In this document: positions 7,711 through 16,724 of the stretch, piece after piece
Numbering within the stretch: position 1 is the stretch's first letter
How the letters are laid out: the number at the start of each line of letters is the position of its first letter
NCBI RefSeq assembly: GCF_014324365.1
Contig: NZ_QEIG01000005.1
Span: 302,919 to 366,918, forward strand
Direction: 5' to 3'
From: Algoriphagus sp. AK58
GTDB taxonomy: Bacteria > Bacteroidota > Bacteroidia > Cytophagales > Cyclobacteriaceae
Length of the DNA: 64,000 nucleotides
Position numbers and translations under genes: made by a program
The notes under the pieces: generated by a model
What the model was told of the DNA's origin: nothing
Database searches by the model: none
The model's input: the letters and a program-made list of their open reading frames with translations, nothing else

Positions 7711-10128
7711 ATGACCTTTGAAATAGCACCAATTAACTCCTGTAGTAATTTGAAAAATAGACTATTGCTTCTCATTGCTTTTCTTCTTGTATCAACATTG
7801 GTAAATGCCCAAAATCCCAATGTATTATGGTACAACACGCCTTCCAAAAATTGGGATGCAGCCCATCCCATCGGAAATGGAAGATTGGGAGCTATGGTTT
7901 TTGGAGATGTAGTAAATGAACGAATCCAGCTCAACGAGGAATCACTTTGGGCGGGATCCAAAGCGGATGGGAATGCCAATGCAGCTGCCTTTTTACCTTT
8001 GATCCAGGAAAAATTGCTGACTGGCCATATCGGGGAAGCCAAAGAATTGGCTGAAAGCTACCTCAAGGGACCTTTTATGAGAATCCGTTCTTACCAGAGT
8101 TTGGGAGATATTCGTATCCATTTTTTCAAAGACAAAAGAAGCACTCCTGATTTTGAAAGCTATAGGCGTTCATTAAATATGCGGGAGGGCATTGCCGAAG
8201 TAGATTACAGTTATGATAAGGTTCTATTCCATAGAGAGGTATTTGTATCGGCCGTAGATGATGTTTTGGTTATTCGACTGAAAGCTTCCAAACCAGGCAT
8301 GTTGACTTTCAAATTGGACCTCTCTAGATCTCAGGACGCGATAGTAAAGGCTGTATCTTCTGATGAACTGGAGCTGCTTGGACAGATTGTCGATTTACCT
8401 GATAAAGACGCCAGTCCAAAAGGCCTCCACATGAAGTTTTCGGGGAGGGTAATCGGAAAAAATAAAGGAGGCACCCTGCAAACGGTCAATAATTCATTTT
8501 GGGTAGAAAATGCGGATGAAGTCGTGTTTTACATGACTGCTGCCACAGATTACAGTTTTGAAAAAATGGATATTGACCGTTCAATTGATCCATCAAAAGT
8601 CACTGAAAGTATTATTGCCAACGTTGTGTCAAAATCATACGAGGCAATAAAAATGGCTCACGTCAACGAGCATACAGCGCTGTATGACAGGGTTAAGTTT
8701 TCTCTTGGCAGCAAATTAGAAAAGGAAGATTTGCCCACAGATGTCAGGCTGAGTAAAGTAAAGGCAGGGGGAGAGGATTTATTTTTGACTACACAACTTT
8801 TTCAGTTTGGAAGATACCTGCTCATGTCATCTTCAAGGGCGCCGGGGAAGCTACCCGCCAACCTTCAAGGGATCTGGAACGAGTACATGGTGGCTCCTTG
8901 GAATTCGGACTTCCATACCAACATTAATCTTCAAATGAATTATTGGCCTGCTGATGTGACCAACCTTTCAGAGACTTTTGCCCCATTTGCTGATTTGGTT
9001 CATAAAATGAGAGAACCTGGAGCTATTACAGCCGAAAAAACATTTGGGGCCAAAGGATGGACCGTAAATCACCTGACCAACGTTTTTGGTCATACTTCTA
9101 TTTCTGATGGAGTTGGCTGGGGAACTTTTCCTATGGCAGGCCCATGGTTAGTGACCCAACTTTATGATCATTACCAGTTTACAGGGAATCAGGAATTTCT
9201 GGAGAATATTCTTTTACCTACCATGCAAGGGTCGGTGGAGTTTGTACTTTCTTTTCTGGTAAAGGATAAAAATGGCTATTATGTAACAGCTCCCTCCAAT
9301 TCTCCGGAGAACACCTACATTCTTCCCAACGGGGAGAAGCATATGCTTACCTATGGTGCTACTATGGATATTCAGATAGCCCGAGCTTTGCTAATTGCTT
9401 TCTTGGAGATAGCAGAAGAGAGGAAAGAATTGGAACATCTAGTACTTCAAAGCAGGGAAGTCCTTTCAGCTTTGCCTCCCACTAAAGTCAGTGCACGGTA
9501 TGGCATCATTCAAGAATGGTTAGAAGACTATGAAGAGGCCGAGCCGGGTCATCGTCATATTTCTCAATTATTTAGTTTATATCCCGGTAAAGAAATCACA
9601 TCAAGACAACCTGAACTTTTTGAAGCTGCAAAAAAAACTCTGAACCGAAGATTGGAATACGCTGTAAAGGGCGAAGGATTTTATACGGGATGGAGTCGGG
9701 CATGGATGATTAACTTTTTTGCACGGTTAAAAGACGGGGAAGGCGCTTGGAAGAATATTCTGGAAATGAAGCGCCAACTTATTCTGGATAACCTATTCGA
9801 TACACATCCACCGTTTCAAATTGACGGAAATTTTGGTTTAACAGCAGGAATCGCCGAGATGTTACTCCAATCCCATGAAGGAGAAATCGAATTACTCCCT
9901 GCACTTCCAACATCCTGGGATACAGGAGAAATCAAAGGTTTAATGGCAAGAGGAGGGTATGAAGTAAGCATGGTTTGGGCAGAACACAAGCTTACACAAG
10001 TAGAAATTAAATCTTTGAGAAAAAATAATGTACGATTGAGCTATCTGGGCAGGTCTTATAGCTTTTCTATGAATGCAGGTGAAAGTCTATCATTAGTGCT
10101 GAATAAAGATAGGTTGAAGAGGAAATAA
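7711..10128 (+). CDS. Glycoside hydrolase family 95 (alpha-L-fucosidase/alpha-L-galactosidase type)
   Basis: 805 aa, normal for GH95. It has a signal peptide (hydrophobic core LLLLIAFLLVSTLVNAQ) behind a slightly long basic start. The N-terminal domain opens with LWYNTPSKNWDAAHPIGNGRLG and LNEESLWAG, the GH95 signature. The (alpha/alpha)6 catalytic barrel has HTNINLQMNYW (Asn404 and Asn406, the Asn-x-Asn pair that activates water in the inverting mechanism), SNSPENTY (Glu533, likely acid) and FQIDGNFG (Asp705). It probably removes alpha-1,2-L-fucose or L-galactose from plant or algal glycans in the periplasm. It has its own 200-bp upstream region and stands alone between two putative operons. 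Confidence 0.92.
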   Translation: MTFEIAPINSCSNLKNRLLLLIAFLLVSTLVNAQNPNVLWYNTPSKNWDAAHPIGNGRLGAMVFGDVVNERIQLNEESLWAGSKADGNANAAAFLPLIQEKLLTGHIGEAKELAESYLKGPFMRIRSYQSLGDIRIHFFKDKRSTPDFESYRRSLNMREGIAEVDYSYDKVLFHREVFVSAVDDVLVIRLKASKPGMLTFKLDLSRSQDAIVKAVSSDELELLGQIVDLPDKDASPKGLHMKFSGRVIGKNKGGTLQTVNNSFWVENADEVVFYMTAATDYSFEKMDIDRSIDPSKVTESIIANVVSKSYEAIKMAHVNEHTALYDRVKFSLGSKLEKEDLPTDVRLSKVKAGGEDLFLTTQLFQFGRYLLMSSSRAPGKLPANLQGIWNEYMVAPWNSDFHTNINLQMNYWPADVTNLSETFAPFADLVHKMREPGAITAEKTFGAKGWTVNHLTNVFGHTSISDGVGWGTFPMAGPWLVTQLYDHYQFTGNQEFLENILLPTMQGSVEFVLSFLVKDKNGYYVTAPSNSPENTYILPNGEKHMLTYGATMDIQIARALLIAFLEIAEERKELEHLVLQSREVLSALPPTKVSARYGIIQEWLEDYEEAEPGHRHISQLFSLYPGKEITSRQPELFEAAKKTLNRRLEYAVKGEGFYTGWSRAWMINFFARLKDGEGAWKNILEMKRQLILDNLFDTHPPFQIDGNFGLTAGIAEMLLQSHEGEIELLPALPTSWDTGEIKGLMARGGYEVSMVWAEHKLTQVEIKSLRKNNVRLSYLGRSYSFSMNAGESLSLVLNKDRLKRK

Positions 10129-10967
10129 GGAGGAAAATTGGGGTGGAATAAATGGTTTATGTTTAAATAAAATCGAAAAGGAACTAGGTTAATCAATGAC
10201 GGATTTAGGATTTAACTACTTAAATAAGCAAATTTTTTATTTAAGTAATAATTCAAGGGAAACCAAATCCAGACTTTTTCTGAGATCCATTTCTGACTTT
10301 AAGATTTTCTTCCTATGGATTTTCCTAGAGTGGCTTGAGAATAAAAATTTTTAAAATAATGGCTTTTCTATGGGGTCATTTTGATTGTATAATACTCTAT
10401 ATAATGAAAGTGTATTGTAGTCCATAAACATTCAAACTACAAAAGATTTCACTTTTCACTAATCTGCCTAGGATAACCACTTGTGGATAAACATATTAAA
10501 AATGGAAACACGGAATAAATATTCTGATTATCAAGATTTAAAGATTTGTTTGTTAGATAGATAGTTTGAAAAAAGACAGCTCTTTTAGGGCTGTTTTTTT
10601 ACTTCTTATGGATTCAATATTATCTGCAACTCATTGAAAAAAAAAGAGGAAATGAAAAGTAATTCACATGTTAAAAACGATGAAGATTATTCAGATTTTA
10701 CCTTTCAATATTATACTTTCTGTATTTCAGCTTTTTTACCAGAAGGCTTAGCTAGCTAAAGAAATTTCTCGAAAAGGTTGAAATCTGGAATCCTTCGTTC
10801 ATCGGTCGCCGGTGCTGAGCGCAGTCGATGCATTCGGCCCATTAATCAAAGAGTATTTGACTGCTGGTGCATTTGCGGACAATCGTATTTTATTTTAAAT
10901 CATTCTCTATTTATGTAAAAACAGTAACTGATTTTGAACCTATTTGAATCTAATTATTCCTTAAAAA
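10129..10967. other. 839-bp intergenic region without a convincing gene
   Basis: AT-rich sequence between GH95 and the BNR_4 gene. It holds an AT-rich 9-bp inverted repeat (10218-10226 with 10238-10246), an orphan terminator (10571-10602), and a stretch around 10810-10835 containing ctgagcgcagtcgatgc, which resembles short palindromic intergenic repeats common in Bacteroidota. The only ORFs are of about 27-35 codons and have no family features. An untranslated RNA ending at the orphan terminator is possible. Confidence 0.6.
10571..10602 (+). terminator. Orphan Rho-independent terminator
   Basis: acagctct (10576-10583) pairs with agggctgt (10587-10594), with one G-T wobble, and is followed by seven T residues, preceded by A residues. 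The nearest upstream plus-strand gene ends 440 bases earlier, so it either ends a long GH95 3' leader or terminates a small RNA. Confidence 0.75.
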
Positions 10968-12383
10968 GTGATCTGTTTCAATAAATACATAGCTACATTT
11001 CTTTGGGTTTATCTCATTGTTTTCACAGCAAATGCCCAAGTGCATCCTGATGCCCAATACGCAGAAGGAATCTTACTGAATAAAAAAATGGATGGCTTTC
11101 GGGGAATTTGGTATGCCAATCAGCCTAACAATTCTGAGTTTGTCTACAAGTATGGGGGAGGATTAGGTACCTATACTGCTAATCACAATCCTTTGGCAAT
11201 CTATTCGGAGGAGGTTCAAAAAACCTTTTTTTGTTACGGCGCAGTGAATGAGGAAGGATCTTTGATTTACGCTGTTTCATTTTTCGATCACCGTAATCAG
11301 ACTTTGGCCAAACCCACGGCTGTTTTCGATAAAAAAACCACCGATGCACATGATAATCCTGTGCTAAGCATAGATGATGAGGGTTATATCTGGATTTTTG
11401 GTACCTCTCATGGTGTTTGGAGACCTTCCTATATCCTAAAGAGCAAGAGTCCCTATTCCATAGATGAATTTGAGCTGGTAGAAGCAACAAAGAGTCAAGA
11501 CGGGCAGAAAATAGTGATGGATATTTTTTCTTATCTCCAAGTTTATCATTCTCCTAGAGAGGGATTTATAGGTTTGTTTACCCACTATATCGACAAACCA
11601 TTTCCTCTTGGGCCAAAAAATACAAGAGTAATTTCCTGGATGAAAAGTAAAGACGGACAGAATTGGAGTGAATGGAAAGACATTGCTTCAATTGAGGAAG
11701 GTCATTACCAGACCAGTGTTTTTTCCAAAGGAAAACTTTCTTCCGCCTTCAATTATCATCCATATACCAAAGGGGATATCGGATTAAACTACCGGACTAA
11801 TCTGTATTACCTGGAAACTTCAGATTATGGAAACACCTGGCAAAATGCGGAGGGAAAATCAATCCAACTTCCCTTAACTGAGGTAGGGAATGATGCCTTG
11901 GTAAAAGATTACAAATCAGAGGAATTGCTCGTCTATATCAATGACATTATGCATGACAAGGATGGAAATCCAGTCATACTTTATGTCACAAGCAAAGGAT
12001 TTGATCCTGGACCAGAACATGGTCCCCACACTTGGAATCTGGCAAAATGGAATGGTAAATCATGGGAATTAGTGAGGATTACTGATTCAGATAATAACTA
12101 TGACATGGGTTCTATTTTCATTGATTCATTGGGTGATTGGATGATTATTGGTCCCACTGTTTCTGGTCCTCAAAAATTCAACACAGGTGGAGAAATGGCC
12201 CAATGGAGGAGTAAGGATAAAGGAAAGTCTTGGCAACTCGAGAGGCAATTGACCAAAAATTCTGAGTACAATCATTCTTACGCCAGAAAACCACTAACAA
12301 GTCATCCGGATTTTGTTGCCTTATGGGCCGATGGTCATGGAAGGAAACCTTCAGAATCCAGGCTTTATTTTTCCAATTCATAA
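10968..12383 (+). CDS. BNR_4 (neuraminidase-like propeller) family secreted protein
   Basis: 471 aa from a GTG at 10968; this start gives a signal peptide with core FLWVYLIVFTANAQ. The family signature is KKMDGFRGIWYANQ followed by YKYGGGLGTYTANHNPLA, then propeller blades with Asp-box-like turns (SKDGQNWSEW, SDYGNTWQNA, SKDKGKSWQL). BNR_4 proteins adopt a seven-bladed propeller and some belong to polysaccharide lyase families such as PL24/PL25, so a lyase or hydrolase role on an algal or plant polymer is reasonable. It heads a three-gene group with an SGNH hydrolase and a LamG protein. Catalytic residues cannot be assigned without alignment. Confidence 0.82.
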   Translation: MICFNKYIATFLWVYLIVFTANAQVHPDAQYAEGILLNKKMDGFRGIWYANQPNNSEFVYKYGGGLGTYTANHNPLAIYSEEVQKTFFCYGAVNEEGSLIYAVSFFDHRNQTLAKPTAVFDKKTTDAHDNPVLSIDDEGYIWIFGTSHGVWRPSYILKSKSPYSIDEFELVEATKSQDGQKIVMDIFSYLQVYHSPREGFIGLFTHYIDKPFPLGPKNTRVISWMKSKDGQNWSEWKDIASIEEGHYQTSVFSKGKLSSAFNYHPYTKGDIGLNYRTNLYYLETSDYGNTWQNAEGKSIQLPLTEVGNDALVKDYKSEELLVYINDIMHDKDGNPVILYVTSKGFDPGPEHGPHTWNLAKWNGKSWELVRITDSDNNYDMGSIFIDSLGDWMIIGPTVSGPQKFNTGGEMAQWRSKDKGKSWQLERQLTKNSEYNHSYARKPLTSHPDFVALWADGHGRKPSESRLYFSNS

Positions 12384-12456
12384 GGAATGGTTTTTAAAAT
12401 GCCTTTCCAAATGAAGACTGATTCGGTACATATTTCTGACCTCCTTTTGGATTGAT

Positions 12457-13710
12457 ATGGAGTTCTTATTGGGATGTCTGGTTTTCTTTTTGAATAGCTT
12501 TTTGAGTAATGAAGACCTAAGGGATAAGGAACTTCAGTCCAGAAATGGTTTGTCGAACGTGGTTCAAAAAATTCATTCTCGGGACACAATTCGGATAGCC
12601 TATCTCGGTGGATCGATTACTGAGGCACCAGGATGGAGAGAATATTCATTTGATTGGTTTAAGCAAGAGTTTCCTGCTAGCTACTTTGTACAGATCCCTG
12701 CCGCTATTGGAGGTACGGGATCTGATTTTGGTGCATACCGAGTTGGGGAACAAGTGATAGAAAAGAATCCAGACCTCGTTTTTGTAGAATTTGCCGTGAA
12801 TGATAACGGTAAATCGGAAGATAAGATCATCCAGGCAATGGAAGGAATTGTCCGTCAAATAAAATCGGTAAACCCAAAGACAGATGTATGTTTGATATAC
12901 ACGCTTGTGGAAGATTTTGTAGGCCTTGAAAAGAAAGGAGAGCTTCCCTCTTCCAAAATCGCTATGGAAAAAGTGGCAGACCACTATGGAATTCCAAGCA
13001 TCAATTTTGGATTTGAAGTTAGTAAAAGAGTGGAGGAGGGGACTTTGATTTTCACGGGCAACCAGCCTTTTCAGGATGATACGATGGTCTTTAGCAATGA
13101 TCGAGTGCATCCATTTTTGGAAACAGGGCAGCGGATTTATGCTGAAGTATTTCAAAGAGCGATGACCAAATTGCTGAATTTACCGATCCAGACAACATTC
13201 ACGATTCCTGAGGCCTTGCATACCTCACCTTTGGTTTTTACTCGCACTTATCCTGTTAGTCCGGATTTTATCAAAGGAAATTGGCAAGAATTTGATCCCA
13301 AGGAAAAGAAGAATTTTGAAAAGTTTGGGGATTATTTCCAAGAGGTGTTGGTCGCATCAGATACGACTTCTGTCCTGAAAATCAAGTTCAAGGGAACCGC
13401 AATAGGCTTTGCAGATATCTTGGGACCGGATTCTGGGAGCCTTATCATAGCATTGGATGGAAAAGAATACAGAAAAGTTACCCGATTTGACGAATACTGT
13501 AATTTCAGAAGAATAAGCTATTTGCTTATTCAGGATTTGGAGGATAAAGAGCATGAAATAGTCATTCATTGGAATCCTCAAAAGATTGATAAGGAAGGTA
13601 TTTTGGCCAGGAGAAAAATAGTGATGGAAAATCCGAAAGACTACCTAGATCAACACTGGTATTTGGGGAAACTATTGGTGAATGGGATAATAAATAAAAA
13701 TCATGATTAG
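12457..13710 (+). CDS. SGNH/GDSL hydrolase (carbohydrate-esterase-like)
   Basis: 417 aa with a hydrophobic N-terminus (about residues 2-17), probably a signal sequence. SGNH blocks are visible: AYLGGSIT (nucleophile Ser53), IGGTGS (Gly block), FAVNDN (Asn block) and NDRVHPF (Asp215/His218). After the hydrolase domain (about 45-240) comes a beta-rich domain of about 170 residues (VLKIKFKGTAIGFADILG), seen in two-domain SGNH carbohydrate esterases. It probably deacylates a polysaccharide for the neighbouring BNR_4 protein. The gene overlaps the next by 8 bp, so the two are co-transcribed. Confidence 0.86.
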   Translation: MEFLLGCLVFFLNSFLSNEDLRDKELQSRNGLSNVVQKIHSRDTIRIAYLGGSITEAPGWREYSFDWFKQEFPASYFVQIPAAIGGTGSDFGAYRVGEQVIEKNPDLVFVEFAVNDNGKSEDKIIQAMEGIVRQIKSVNPKTDVCLIYTLVEDFVGLEKKGELPSSKIAMEKVADHYGIPSINFGFEVSKRVEEGTLIFTGNQPFQDDTMVFSNDRVHPFLETGQRIYAEVFQRAMTKLLNLPIQTTFTIPEALHTSPLVFTRTYPVSPDFIKGNWQEFDPKEKKNFEKFGDYFQEVLVASDTTSVLKIKFKGTAIGFADILGPDSGSLIIALDGKEYRKVTRFDEYCNFRRISYLLIQDLEDKEHEIVIHWNPQKIDKEGILARRKIVMENPKDYLDQHWYLGKLLVNGIINKNHD

Positions 13711-14554
13711 AAGTTGGTGCTTTACCATGGTCTTTTTTGTTGTCTTTTTACAAAAGACATATTCTCAAAGCTCGCAGATTGAAAAAAGTCTGGTGGCTTT
13801 TTGGGACTTTTCAGAGGAAAAAGGAGAACCGAGAAAATCTAAAAGTTTTGTCGGTCACAAAAGTTATTATTTGCTTGAAGGAAACGGAGGTATTTCAAAA
13901 ATCAATGAAGGCCCAATCAGTGGTACGTCAGCAGTAATTGAGAATGAAAGATGGTTTTTTATTCCAAGGGACTCTTTGGGTGATCTAAATATTTTTGGAA
14001 AAAATGCTCAAGTAACCGTAATGGCATGGGTCAAAATAGAATCCTCAAAAAACTGGCAGGCAGTAGCAGGTGTTTGGGATGAAACAAGGTCGAAAAGGCA
14101 GTATTGCATGTTTTTAAACGCCCGTTTGAAAACGCACTTCAACGAATCAGTTCGATATCCAGCTTCAGGCCTATTACACGGACATATATCTGCTACCGGT
14201 GGAAAAACTGTAGGACAAGTAGCTTGGATTACTTATTCAAGCTCGGGGGAACAAGTCCCATTAAATGAATGGGTTTCCATTGCTGTTACCTACGATGGAA
14301 AAGAAATTAAATCATTCATCAATGGGAAATTAAGTGCAGGTGAGTTCACCAACCCTTTTCCTTATGATGAAGGAATTTTTGATGGGGGTGAAGATGGTGC
14401 TGATTTCACTGTTGGGGCAAATTCAGTTACTGGTAAAATGACCAACCAATTCATCGGGAAAGTATCAGGACTTGCCGTTTTTAATGCTGCGTTGGATGAA
14501 AAGGATTTGGAAGTCTTGAATAGGGAAGGATTGAAGGTTACCCGAATCGAATAA
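13703..14554 (+). CDS. LamG/concanavalin-like domain secreted protein
   Basis: 283 aa with a signal peptide ending near TYSQ. The body is one LamG-like jelly-roll: LVAFWDFSEEKGEPR at the start, VTVMAWVKIESSKNWQAVAG in the middle, then WVSIAVTYDGKEIKSFINGK and FIGKVSGLAVFNAALDEKDL. Such domains bind glycans or accompany glycan-active enzymes; no catalytic site is recognisable. It starts 8 bp inside the SGNH gene and ends the BNR_4/SGNH/LamG group. Confidence 0.85.
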   Translation: MIRSWCFTMVFFVVFLQKTYSQSSQIEKSLVAFWDFSEEKGEPRKSKSFVGHKSYYLLEGNGGISKINEGPISGTSAVIENERWFFIPRDSLGDLNIFGKNAQVTVMAWVKIESSKNWQAVAGVWDETRSKRQYCMFLNARLKTHFNESVRYPASGLLHGHISATGGKTVGQVAWITYSSSGEQVPLNEWVSIAVTYDGKEIKSFINGKLSAGEFTNPFPYDEGIFDGGEDGADFTVGANSVTGKMTNQFIGKVSGLAVFNAALDEKDLEVLNREGLKVTRIE

Positions 14555-14649
14555 CAACCGTATGGATTATGGGATAAGGAATTTTAACTGATTGAAATAT
14601 TCTAACCAAAGTCACCAACAATTTTTGACCATTTGATCGCTCCAGCGCA

Positions 14650-14925
14650 ATGGATTTATTGAATCCATTAATCCTTTGGATTTATGCCAGCATTGTTGAC
14701 AATCAAGTCCAATCTTTCAAAGATTTAAATGGCCCGGGATTCCAGTTCCTTGATTTGCTCTTCGTTCGTCACCTCCAACACTCTCTGATAAATGAACAGC
14801 TTCTGTTCATTTAAAATTTTCGTTGCTGATTTGGCTTTTCTGAATCTCTGGAGGTCAAGATCACTTTGTAACCCTGTCGCCCCAACTGCCTACACTATTC
14901 AAAGCCCAAACCTTTTAAACGCTAT
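14650..14925 (-). pseudogene. Decayed short-chain dehydrogenase/reductase fragment
   Basis: Read on the minus strand, this gap holds an eroded SDR N-terminal half. A GLGFE piece (about 14898-14912) runs into a TAG stop (14895-14897), then RQLGRQGYKVILTSRDSEK. After a frameshift near 14830 it continues as AKSATKILNEQ and VLEVTNEEQIKELESRAI. After a TAA (14725-14727) the reading resumes as RLDLIVNNAG (the SDR NNAG motif, ending at 14686), then INPK and more stops. The cofactor loop is degraded and the catalytic Tyr-x-x-x-Lys half is absent. No intact ORF exists, so this is a gene remnant. It lies beside a minus-strand NADP reductase. Confidence 0.82.
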
Positions 14926-14940
14926 TGCCTTAGGCTACTT

Positions 14941-15552
14941 TCACCGCTTTAGCAACTTAAACCCAATCTCCCTTCCCTGACCTTGCACCATGGCCAGATT
15001 GATCCAAAACCAGGCAAATTGCTCCATGAGTTCAAATCGGTCATTACCACCCACATCGTAACATTCCGCAAAACCGGCGTCTTTGACCAATTGCTTGGCA
15101 ATTTCTTTTCCATTTTTGCTATCTCCGGCTACAAACAAATCCAAAGCTTGATTCCCATACATCGGGTTTTGCATGTTGTTGAAACCTGTCGTATTGAAGC
15201 ATTTGACTACATCTCGGGTTTGGGTATGGGCAAGGATGGCTTCTGCGGTGGTTTTGAAGCCAACAGGCCCTCGGCCCATGACAATATTCATGGAGTCGAT
15301 GATGATTTTGCCGGTGGTATCACCCAGACTTTTGGCAACTTCCACCGCAGCAGGAGCAGCAATCAGGATTACTTCGGATTTTTTGACGGCTTCTGTTACC
15401 GAAAAAACCTGAGTGTTGGGATTATTCAGAAGTTCTTTGCCTTTGAAATTGGAAAGATCCTGAACTCCGAGGTTGATTTCATGTCCGGCTTTTGCCCACT
15501 GAGTGGCCAAGGCACCTCCGACATTTCCTGTGCCGATGATTGCTAATTTCAT
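14941..15552 (-). CDS. NADP-dependent reductase, F420:NADP oxidoreductase-like (COG2085)
   Basis: 203 aa beginning MKLAIIGTGNVGGALATQWA, a Rossmann GxGxxG motif at the extreme N-terminus with no signal peptide, so it is cytoplasmic. Further blocks are AVKKSEVILIAAPA, IIIDSMN and VVKCFNTTGFNNM. This pattern matches the F420-dependent NADP reductase-like family often annotated NAD(P)-binding domain or DUF2000-type reductase in Bacteroidota, which usually lack F420 and use NADPH only. The physiological substrate is unknown. Just downstream on the same strand lies the SDR remnant, which suggests a former two-gene redox unit. Confidence 0.85.
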   Translation of the reverse strand: MKLAIIGTGNVGGALATQWAKAGHEINLGVQDLSNFKGKELLNNPNTQVFSVTEAVKKSEVILIAAPAAVEVAKSLGDTTGKIIIDSMNIVMGRGPVGFKTTAEAILAHTQTRDVVKCFNTTGFNNMQNPMYGNQALDLFVAGDSKNGKEIAKQLVKDAGFAECYDVGGNDRFELMEQFAWFWINLAMVQGQGREIGFKLLKR

Positions 15553-15778
15553 GTGTTTATAATTTGATGTTCATTTGCCACATGGAATGCCCTGGATAAT
15601 CATTTCCCTGTGTGAGAAGCATTTTCTCATGGGCATTTCATCTGTTTATAATTTGATTTTTAATGGTCAGATTGCCTGTCCCGATTTTCCATCGGGAGAA
15701 TCTCGCAAAGCTTAGAATCATTCCGGTGTATGATTTTTTAGTCATGCTCGATTTCATAATTGAATGATTACAAATTGG

Positions 15779-16714
15779 TTAGAATAAATATCCTTCTTTT
15801 ACCTCATTTTTTTGAGGCAATTCTTTTTCTCCAAGCATCTCTCTCAAATCCCGCTCAATCGTGTTGCAAAGGGCGGAAAGGGGCACATCCGTGATCCGGT
15901 TTTCAAAAGGATCTTCGTTGACTTCACCGACTTTGGCCTGAATAGAAAAAACAAAGGAAATCAGGATTGAAACCGGAATCATTAAGCTGGACATTTCCAT
16001 TCGGTTGAAATCAGCGATCAAAGCAAATGGTAGCAGAAAGATAAAAACATATAAAAAGAGCCTCGTAAAGAAATCATATTGACGTAAAAGCGGAGTGTTC
16101 TTGATGCGCTCGCAGCTTCCTTGGTAATTTGCCAAAGCGAGGAGTTGCCCTTCCATTTGGAATGAGTCAAAGCCGCCCAAGGTACCATTTGCCATGGCCT
16201 GATAGATCTTTTTGCCCATCAGTAGCTGGAGAAAATTGGGTTTGTTTTGGCTTTGAATCAATTGGCTGTAATATTCCGAGGTAAGAAATGGCTTGAGTTC
16301 TGACCAAGTTTCCTGATTCCGAAGGTGTATTCTCAGCGCATGAACCCAAGCGATACAGGAATAAATCAAGTGTTTTTTAAATGCCTCGCTACGTTCCTTT
16401 TCATAATTGGCTTGGTGGGCATGGCTATCGGTAAAAGTGATAATCAACCGGGCCAAAACCCGACTAGAATTCACAATTCCACCCCAGACAGTTCGCGCTT
16501 CCCACCATCGTCCATAGGCACTGTTGTTCCGAAATGCAATAAAAATTGCCAAGGCACTGCCCAAAATGGCCGCGATGGAAAAAGGCAAAGAAACTTGTGC
16601 GATTCCAATTTCATACATCCACCAAATTCCAACCGAAACGACCGTCGAAATGAGCAATTCCATTTTGACATAGTGGACTACCTTGATGGGGTTAAAATTC
16701 CGTTTGATGATCAT
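15779..16714 (-). CDS. Bestrophin-family anion channel
   Basis: About 311 aa from the ATG at 16712-16714; the open frame extends to a TTG at 16753 inside the upstream gene, but the ATG has a good aggaaata Shine-Dalgarno-like leader and begins MIIKRNF as in homologues. The bestrophin signature is clear: NPIKVVHYVKMELL, AFRNNSAYGRWWEARTVWGG and NSSRVLARL near residues 5-90, hydrophobic helices around 20-70 and 215-265, and a C-terminal ENRITDVPLSALCNTIERDL. It is a predicted inner-membrane pentameric chloride/anion channel. Only 10 bp separate it from the upstream DUF481 gene, so both probably share a transcript with the DJ-1 gene. Confidence 0.9.
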   Translation of the reverse strand: MIIKRNFNPIKVVHYVKMELLISTVVSVGIWWMYEIGIAQVSLPFSIAAILGSALAIFIAFRNNSAYGRWWEARTVWGGIVNSSRVLARLIITFTDSHAHQANYEKERSEAFKKHLIYSCIAWVHALRIHLRNQETWSELKPFLTSEYYSQLIQSQNKPNFLQLLMGKKIYQAMANGTLGGFDSFQMEGQLLALANYQGSCERIKNTPLLRQYDFFTRLFLYVFIFLLPFALIADFNRMEMSSLMIPVSILISFVFSIQAKVGEVNEDPFENRITDVPLSALCNTIERDLREMLGEKELPQKNEVKEGYLF

Positions 16715-16724
16715 TATTTCCTGT

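Noticed and set aside
10652..10759. 35-codon ORF with an agagga leader in the 839-bp gap, and an overlapping 27-codon ORF
   Set aside because: Short, low-complexity, no coupling to neighbours and no family likeness; not enough to call a gene.
14983..15546. 187-codon plus-strand ORF over the NADP reductase
   Set aside because: Antisense shadow of the reductase, which has a clear Rossmann motif and start.
15680..15696. Short cccgat/atcggg hairpin upstream of the NADP reductase
   Set aside because: Only 6 bp of stem and no T-run; too weak to annotate as a regulatory element.
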